Assembly: GCA_021640185.1 (NCBI GenBank)
Contig: JAJXDX010000043.1
Coordinates: 1 to 9,991 of the forward strand
Direction: 5' to 3'
DNA length: 9,991 bases
DNA from: Oscillospiraceae bacterium
Lineage (GTDB): Bacteria > Bacillota > Clostridia > Oscillospirales > Acutalibacteraceae
How positions within the stretch are numbered: position 1 is the stretch's first letter; every line of letters starts with the position of its first letter. The notes under the pieces were generated by a model that saw nothing but the letters and a program-made list of their open reading frames with translations, made no database searches and was not told the origin of the DNA. The position numbers and the translations under genes are program-made. Shown here piece by piece: positions 6,655-9,991 of the stretch.

Positions 6655-6683
6655 ATTATAGCGTTCGTCTCGCCGTCTGTCAA
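6655..6683 (-). promoter_or_regulatory. Consensus sigma-A promoter of the glycosylation operon
   Basis: On the minus strand TTGACA (6683-6678), a 17-base spacer and TATAAT (6660-6655) give an exact consensus promoter. Transcription is expected near 6648. It sits between the typA terminator and the DUF6020 gene and rules out the most upstream start codon of that reading frame. Confidence 0.9.
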
Positions 6684-6716
6684 CCGGCGATCGAACGCTC
6701 GGTCGCCGCCAGACGG

Positions 6717-6750
6717 AAAAAGCCCCGGCACGGGGATCCGTTGCCGGGGC
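6717..6750 (-). terminator. Intrinsic terminator after typA
   Basis: On the minus strand a 9-bp stem (GCCCCGGCA with TGCCGGGGC, arms 6750-6742 and 6730-6722) has a short inner CGG/CCG pairing and is followed by five T residues. It begins 6 bases after the typA stop codon, so typA is a single-gene unit. Confidence 0.92.
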
Positions 6751-6756
6751 GTCAGT

Positions 6757-8586
6757 TCAGCCGCTTTTCCTGCGGCTCTCCGCTTTCAGGCGCTGCTCCT
6801 TCGACAGGATGCGCTTGCGCAGACGGATCGACTTCGGCGTGACCTCGACCAATTCGTCGTCGTTGATGAACTCCAGCGACTGCTCTAAGCTGAGCACGGT
6901 CGGCGGCGTCAGCCGCAGCGCCTCGTCCGATCCGGCGGCGCGGGTGTTCGTCACGTGCTTCTTTTTGCACACGTTGACGACGATGTCCTCATCCTTGGGC
7001 GATTCGCCGACGATCATGCCCTCGTATACCGGCACGCCGGGGCCGACGAACAGCGCGCCGCGGTCCTGCGCGTTGAACAGGCCGTAGCCGCTCGTCTCGC
7101 CCGTTTCGTGCACGACCAGCGAGCCCTGCACGCGCTGCGGGATATCGCCGCGATACGGCTCGTAGCCGTCGAAGATGCTGTTCATGATGCCGTTGCCGTT
7201 CGTGTCGGTCAAAAACTGCTGCCGGTAGCCCATCAGCCCGCGCGCCGGGATGCGGAACTCAAGGTGGCTCATGCCGGTGTCGCGCGTACCCATGTTCACG
7301 ATCTCCGCCTTGCGGGAGCCGAGCTTTTCCATCACCGCGCCGACGTACTGCTCCGGTACCTCGATCACCAGCAGCTCGATCGGCTCCAGCAGCGTGCCGT
7401 CCGCCGCGTGCTTATAGATGACCTGCGGACGGCTGACCGCGAACTCGTAGCCCTGCCGCCGCATCGTCTCGATCAGGATGGACAGACTAAGCTCGCCGCG
7501 CCCGGACACCTTGAAGGCATCGGTCGTGTCCGTTTCCTCCACGCGCATGCTCACGTTCGTTTCCACCTCTTTAAAGAGGCGGTCGCGGATGTTGCGCGAG
7601 GTGACGAACTTACCGTCCTGCCCGGCGAAGGGGCTGTTGTTGACCATGAACAGCATGGAGATCGTCGGCTCGTCGATATGCACGAAGGGCAGCGCCTCCG
7701 GATGCTCCGGATCGCAAGCCGTTTCGCCGATGTTCAGATCCGTGATGCCGGTCACGGCGATCAGATCGCCGAGCCCCGCGCTCTCGCACTCCACGCGCTT
7801 TAAGCCCTCGAACTCGTACAGCTTACCGATCTTGGCGTTGACCACCGTCCCGTCGCGGCGGCAAAGCGCAACGGACTGGCCGTTCTTCACGCGGCCGCGC
7901 TCCACGCGGCCGACGCCGATCCGCCCGGTGTAATCGTCGTGGTCGATGTTCGAGAACAGGATCTGCAGCGGGCCGTCCGGATCGCCCTCCGGCGCGGGGA
8001 CGTATTTTAAGATCGCCTCGAACAGCGGGCGCATATCGCCCTCGCGCACCGTCGGATCGAGCGAGGCGTAGCCGTCGCGCCCGGAGGCATACACCACCGG
8101 GAAATCCAGCTGATCCTCGTCTGCGCCCAGCTCGATGAACAGATCCAAGATCTCGTCGATCACCTCGGCCGGGCGCGCGCCGTCGCGGTCGATCTTGTTG
8201 ACCACCACCACCGGACGTTTGCCCAGCCCCAGCGCCTTTTTCAGCACGAAACGCGTCTGCGGCATACAGCCCTCGAACGCGTCGACGAGCAGCAGCACGC
8301 CGTCCACCATCAGCAGGATGCGCTCCACCTCGCCGCCGAAATCGGCGTGACCGGGCGTGTCGACGATGTTGATCTTGGTATCGCCGTAATGCACGGATGT
8401 ATTTTTGGACAGGATCGTGATTCCGCGCTCCCGCTCAAGATCGTTCGAGTCCATCACCCGCTCCGCCACCTGCTCGTTGGCGCGGAACGTACCGCTCTGG
8501 CGCAGCATCTGGTCGACGAGCGTCGTTTTGCCGTGGTCGACGTGGGCGATGATCGCCACGTTGCGCAGATCTTCTCTTTTTGCCAT
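6757..8586 (-). CDS. typA: Ribosome-associated translational GTPase TypA/BipA
   Basis: A 609-residue GTPase of the elongation-factor superfamily that binds the ribosome and supports 50S assembly and stress or low-temperature growth. The G domain shows AHVDHGKT (14-21), the switch I segment RERGITILSKNT (52-63), DTPGH (76-80) and NKID (130-133). A beta-barrel domain 2 follows (about 200-300), then EF-G-like domains III and V (SGRGELSLSILIETMRRQGYEF in the middle) and the TypA-specific C-terminal domain (GLFNAQDRGALFVGPGVPVYEGMIVGE onward), ending in a basic tail. Length is normal and no key residue is missing. The frame is open to 8694, but the ATG at 8586 begins the conserved MAKREDLRN and follows GGAAG by 9 bases; the extension covers the promoter. 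It is monocistronic and divergent from the sugar-binding lipoprotein gene. Confidence 0.98.
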   Translation of the reverse strand: MAKREDLRNVAIIAHVDHGKTTLVDQMLRQSGTFRANEQVAERVMDSNDLERERGITILSKNTSVHYGDTKINIVDTPGHADFGGEVERILLMVDGVLLLVDAFEGCMPQTRFVLKKALGLGKRPVVVVNKIDRDGARPAEVIDEILDLFIELGADEDQLDFPVVYASGRDGYASLDPTVREGDMRPLFEAILKYVPAPEGDPDGPLQILFSNIDHDDYTGRIGVGRVERGRVKNGQSVALCRRDGTVVNAKIGKLYEFEGLKRVECESAGLGDLIAVTGITDLNIGETACDPEHPEALPFVHIDEPTISMLFMVNNSPFAGQDGKFVTSRNIRDRLFKEVETNVSMRVEETDTTDAFKVSGRGELSLSILIETMRRQGYEFAVSRPQVIYKHAADGTLLEPIELLVIEVPEQYVGAVMEKLGSRKAEIVNMGTRDTGMSHLEFRIPARGLMGYRQQFLTDTNGNGIMNSIFDGYEPYRGDIPQRVQGSLVVHETGETSGYGLFNAQDRGALFVGPGVPVYEGMIVGESPKDEDIVVNVCKKKHVTNTRAAGSDEALRLTPPTVLSLEQSLEFINDDELVEVTPKSIRLRKRILSKEQRLKAESRRKSG

Positions 8587-8638
8587 AGTTGATCGCTTCC
8601 GTTCCTCTTCACTCGAATTTCGTCGCATTAACCGTTTT

Positions 8639-8667
8639 AGTATAGCACGATCTGTCGCTTTTGCCAA
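8639..8667 (-). promoter_or_regulatory. Sigma-A promoter of typA
   Basis: On the minus strand TTGGCA (8667-8662), a 17-base spacer and TATACT (8644-8639) form a near-consensus promoter. Transcription should start near 8632, giving a leader of about 46 bases before the typA ATG at 8586. Confidence 0.82.
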
Positions 8668-8792
8668 CCCCTTCTTGCTGGTCAAGCTACACAAACTTTG
8701 TCCCGTCCGGCGCGCAAGATCTCTCCCCGGGATGTATAGAACGTTCCCCGCGGCGGGATACTAACGGCAAAACCAAACAGCGGAGGGATAAC
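8668..8792 (+). promoter_or_regulatory. Upstream region of the sugar-binding protein gene; candidate operator sites
   Basis: No convincing promoter is seen for the plus-strand gene. A TATAGA at 8735-8740 lacks a matching -35 (GCGCAA at 17 bases spacing). The 8-base palindrome GAACGTTC (8739-8746) overlaps it and is followed by the near-palindrome CCCGCGGCGGG (8747-8757). Such symmetric sequence over a possible promoter is where a LacI-type or similar regulator could bind, but this is inference. The ribosome binding site GGAGG ends 7 bases before the ATG at 8793. Confidence 0.3.
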
Positions 8793-9991
8793 ATGAAGCA
8801 AAAACGGATCGTCCGCGCGCTGGCGGCCGCAGCCGCCGCGGCGCTGCTGCTGCCGCTCGGCGGCTGCGGCGACGCGGATGACAAGATCACCGTGCGGTAT
8901 CTCAATTTCAAGCCGGAGATCGCCGTGCATTACGAAGAACTGGCGCGCAGCTACGAGCAGCAGACCGGCGTGCGCGTGATCGTGGACACGGCGGCCAATA
9001 ACACCTACGAGCAGACCTTGGCGGCCAAAATGGCCACCAGCGAAGCGCCCACCCTGTTCCAGATCAACGGCCCGCGCGGCTACGCGGCGTGGAAGGACTA
9101 CTGCGCCGATCTGAAGGACACGCAGCTGTACGCCCACCTGACGGACAAAAACCTCGCCGTGACCGACGGCGACGCGGTCGTCGGCCTGCCGTATGTGGTA
9201 GAGGGCTACGGCATCCTGTATAACAAACGCATTTTGTCCGCGTATCTGGCTCTGCCGGAGCGCGGCACCACCGTCGCCTCGGCCGACGAGATCCGCTCGT
9301 TCTCCGTCCTGTCGGCCGTCGTGCGCGATATGCAGGCGCACGCGGAGCAGTTGGGGATCCGCGGCGTGTTCGCGTCCGCGTCGCTCAAGGCGGGCGAAGA
9401 CTGGCGCTATCAGACGCATTTGCCGAACGTCCCGCTGTGGTACGAATGGCAGAAGGACGGCACGCAGCTGACCGACGGCGTGCCGGAGATCCGGCTGACC
9501 TACGGCAGCGGCTTCGGCGCACTGTTCGATCTGTATCTGGACAACGCCGTCACCGACAAAAAACTGCTGGGCAGCAAAACGGTGGCCGATTCCATGGCAG
9601 AGTTCGCTTTGGGACAGTGCGCGATGGTGCAAAACGGCAACTGGGCATGGGAGCAGATCGCCGGCGTGACGGGCAACACCGTACAGGCGGAAGATCTGGG
9701 CTTTTTGCCGATGTTCATCGGCGCGCCGGACGAGGAGCGGCAGGGCCTGTGCATCGGGACGGAGAACTATTACGCCATCAATAAAAAAGCGAGCGACGAG
9801 GAGCAGAAGGCGGCGGCCGACTTCATTTGGTGGCTGTATTCCAGCACGGAGGGCAAAAAGGCGGTCACCGAAAAGCTGGGCTTCATCGCGCCGTTCGATA
9901 CCTTCGACGAGGCCGAGCGCCCGACGGATCCGCTGGCGCGCGAGGTGCTGCGCTGGATGGAGCGGGATAACACCGTGAACATCCCGTGGGC
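8793..9991 (+). CDS. ABC transporter sugar-binding lipoprotein (extracellular solute-binding protein family 1; 3' end outside window)
   Basis: The substrate-capturing component of a carbohydrate ABC importer, lipid-anchored outside the membrane. The 399 visible codons begin with a basic N-terminus, an alanine- and leucine-rich signal helix and the lipobox LGGC (Cys25). The mature part is a family 1 binding protein: KITVRYLNFKPEIAVHYEELARSYEQQTGV opens lobe 1, TYEQTLAAKMATSEAPTLFQ follows, then GLPYVVEGYGILYNKRIL (about 131-148), ALGQCAMVQNGNWAWEQI (about 272-289) and DFIWWLYSSTEGKKAVTEKLGFIAPF (about 342-367). The frame ends at the window edge near INIPW-type family C-terminal sequence, so only a short piece is missing. 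The ATG has GGAGG 7 bases upstream. Permease genes would be expected downstream. The exact sugar cannot be deduced. The gene is divergent from typA, with 206 bases between start codons. Confidence 0.95.
   Translation, partial: MKQKRIVRALAAAAAAALLLPLGGCGDADDKITVRYLNFKPEIAVHYEELARSYEQQTGVRVIVDTAANNTYEQTLAAKMATSEAPTLFQINGPRGYAAWKDYCADLKDTQLYAHLTDKNLAVTDGDAVVGLPYVVEGYGILYNKRILSAYLALPERGTTVASADEIRSFSVLSAVVRDMQAHAEQLGIRGVFASASLKAGEDWRYQTHLPNVPLWYEWQKDGTQLTDGVPEIRLTYGSGFGALFDLYLDNAVTDKKLLGSKTVADSMAEFALGQCAMVQNGNWAWEQIAGVTGNTVQAEDLGFLPMFIGAPDEERQGLCIGTENYYAINKKASDEEQKAAADFIWWLYSSTEGKKAVTEKLGFIAPFDTFDEAERPTDPLAREVLRWMERDNTVNIPW

Noticed and set aside
6955..7803. 282-codon plus-strand open frame opposite typA
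   Set aside because: It mirrors the highly conserved typA gene, has a His/Arg/Ala-rich composition, and shows no recognised domain.
8639..8792. Bidirectional promoter serving both typA and the sugar-binding gene
   Set aside because: Only the typA direction has a good -35/-10 pair; no matching pair was found on the plus strand.
8682..9632. 316-codon minus-strand open frame opposite the sugar-binding protein
   Set aside because: It is antisense to a gene with clear signal peptide and family motifs, and has biased low-information composition.

Overview
The window is GC-rich (roughly 60% by eye). It looks like a chromosomal segment of a Gram-positive anaerobe, most likely Bacillota, class Clostridia, perhaps an Oscillospirales-type gut bacterium; this placement is inference. 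It rests on the protein families (DUF2975 paired with a small Cro/C1-type regulator, DUF6020, a lipoprotein serpin, a Clostridia-style sugar-binding lipoprotein), strong AGGAGG-type ribosome binding sites and sigma-A promoters. No mobile element, CRISPR array, tRNA or rRNA was seen. Nine protein genes are present; all but the last are on the minus strand.

Read in the minus direction, i.e. from the right end leftwards. (1) typA/bipA (8586-6757) has its own TTGGCA-17-TATACT promoter and ends in a strong intrinsic terminator. (2) A three-gene membrane glycosylation operon follows: a DUF6020 multi-pass protein (6617-4830), a polyprenyl-phosphate-type GT2 glycosyltransferase (4828-3875) and a GtrA-family flippase-like protein (3878-3483). 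It is driven by a perfect TTGACA-17-TATAAT promoter. The set resembles a GtrC/GtrB/GtrA division of labour: load a sugar on a lipid carrier, flip it, transfer it outside. (3) A second perfect TTGACA-17-TATAAT promoter drives a DUF2975 four-helix membrane protein (3394-2939) and, probably on the same transcript, a small HTH regulator (2661-2383) that ends in a strong terminator. The 277 bases between these two genes hold an array of about 3.5 degenerate ~71-bp tandem repeats; the last copy supplies the regulator's ribosome binding site. (4) An ECF-like sigma factor (2252-1707) overlaps a single-pass membrane protein with anti-sigma topology (1713-1072), followed 13 bases later by a serpin lipoprotein (1058 to beyond the left edge). 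This looks like a signal-responsive operon controlling a secreted protease inhibitor.

On the plus strand, divergent from typA, an ABC-transporter sugar-binding lipoprotein begins at 8793 and runs off the right edge; its permease genes are expected just outside the window.

There is no gene-free stretch over 300 bases. The longest are the repeat array (2662-2938) and the typA/binding-protein divergent region (8587-8792). The least ordinary element is the 71-bp repeat array inside the DUF2975-regulator operon; the most interesting gene sets are the sigma/anti-sigma-like/serpin operon and the DUF6020-GT2-GtrA cassette.
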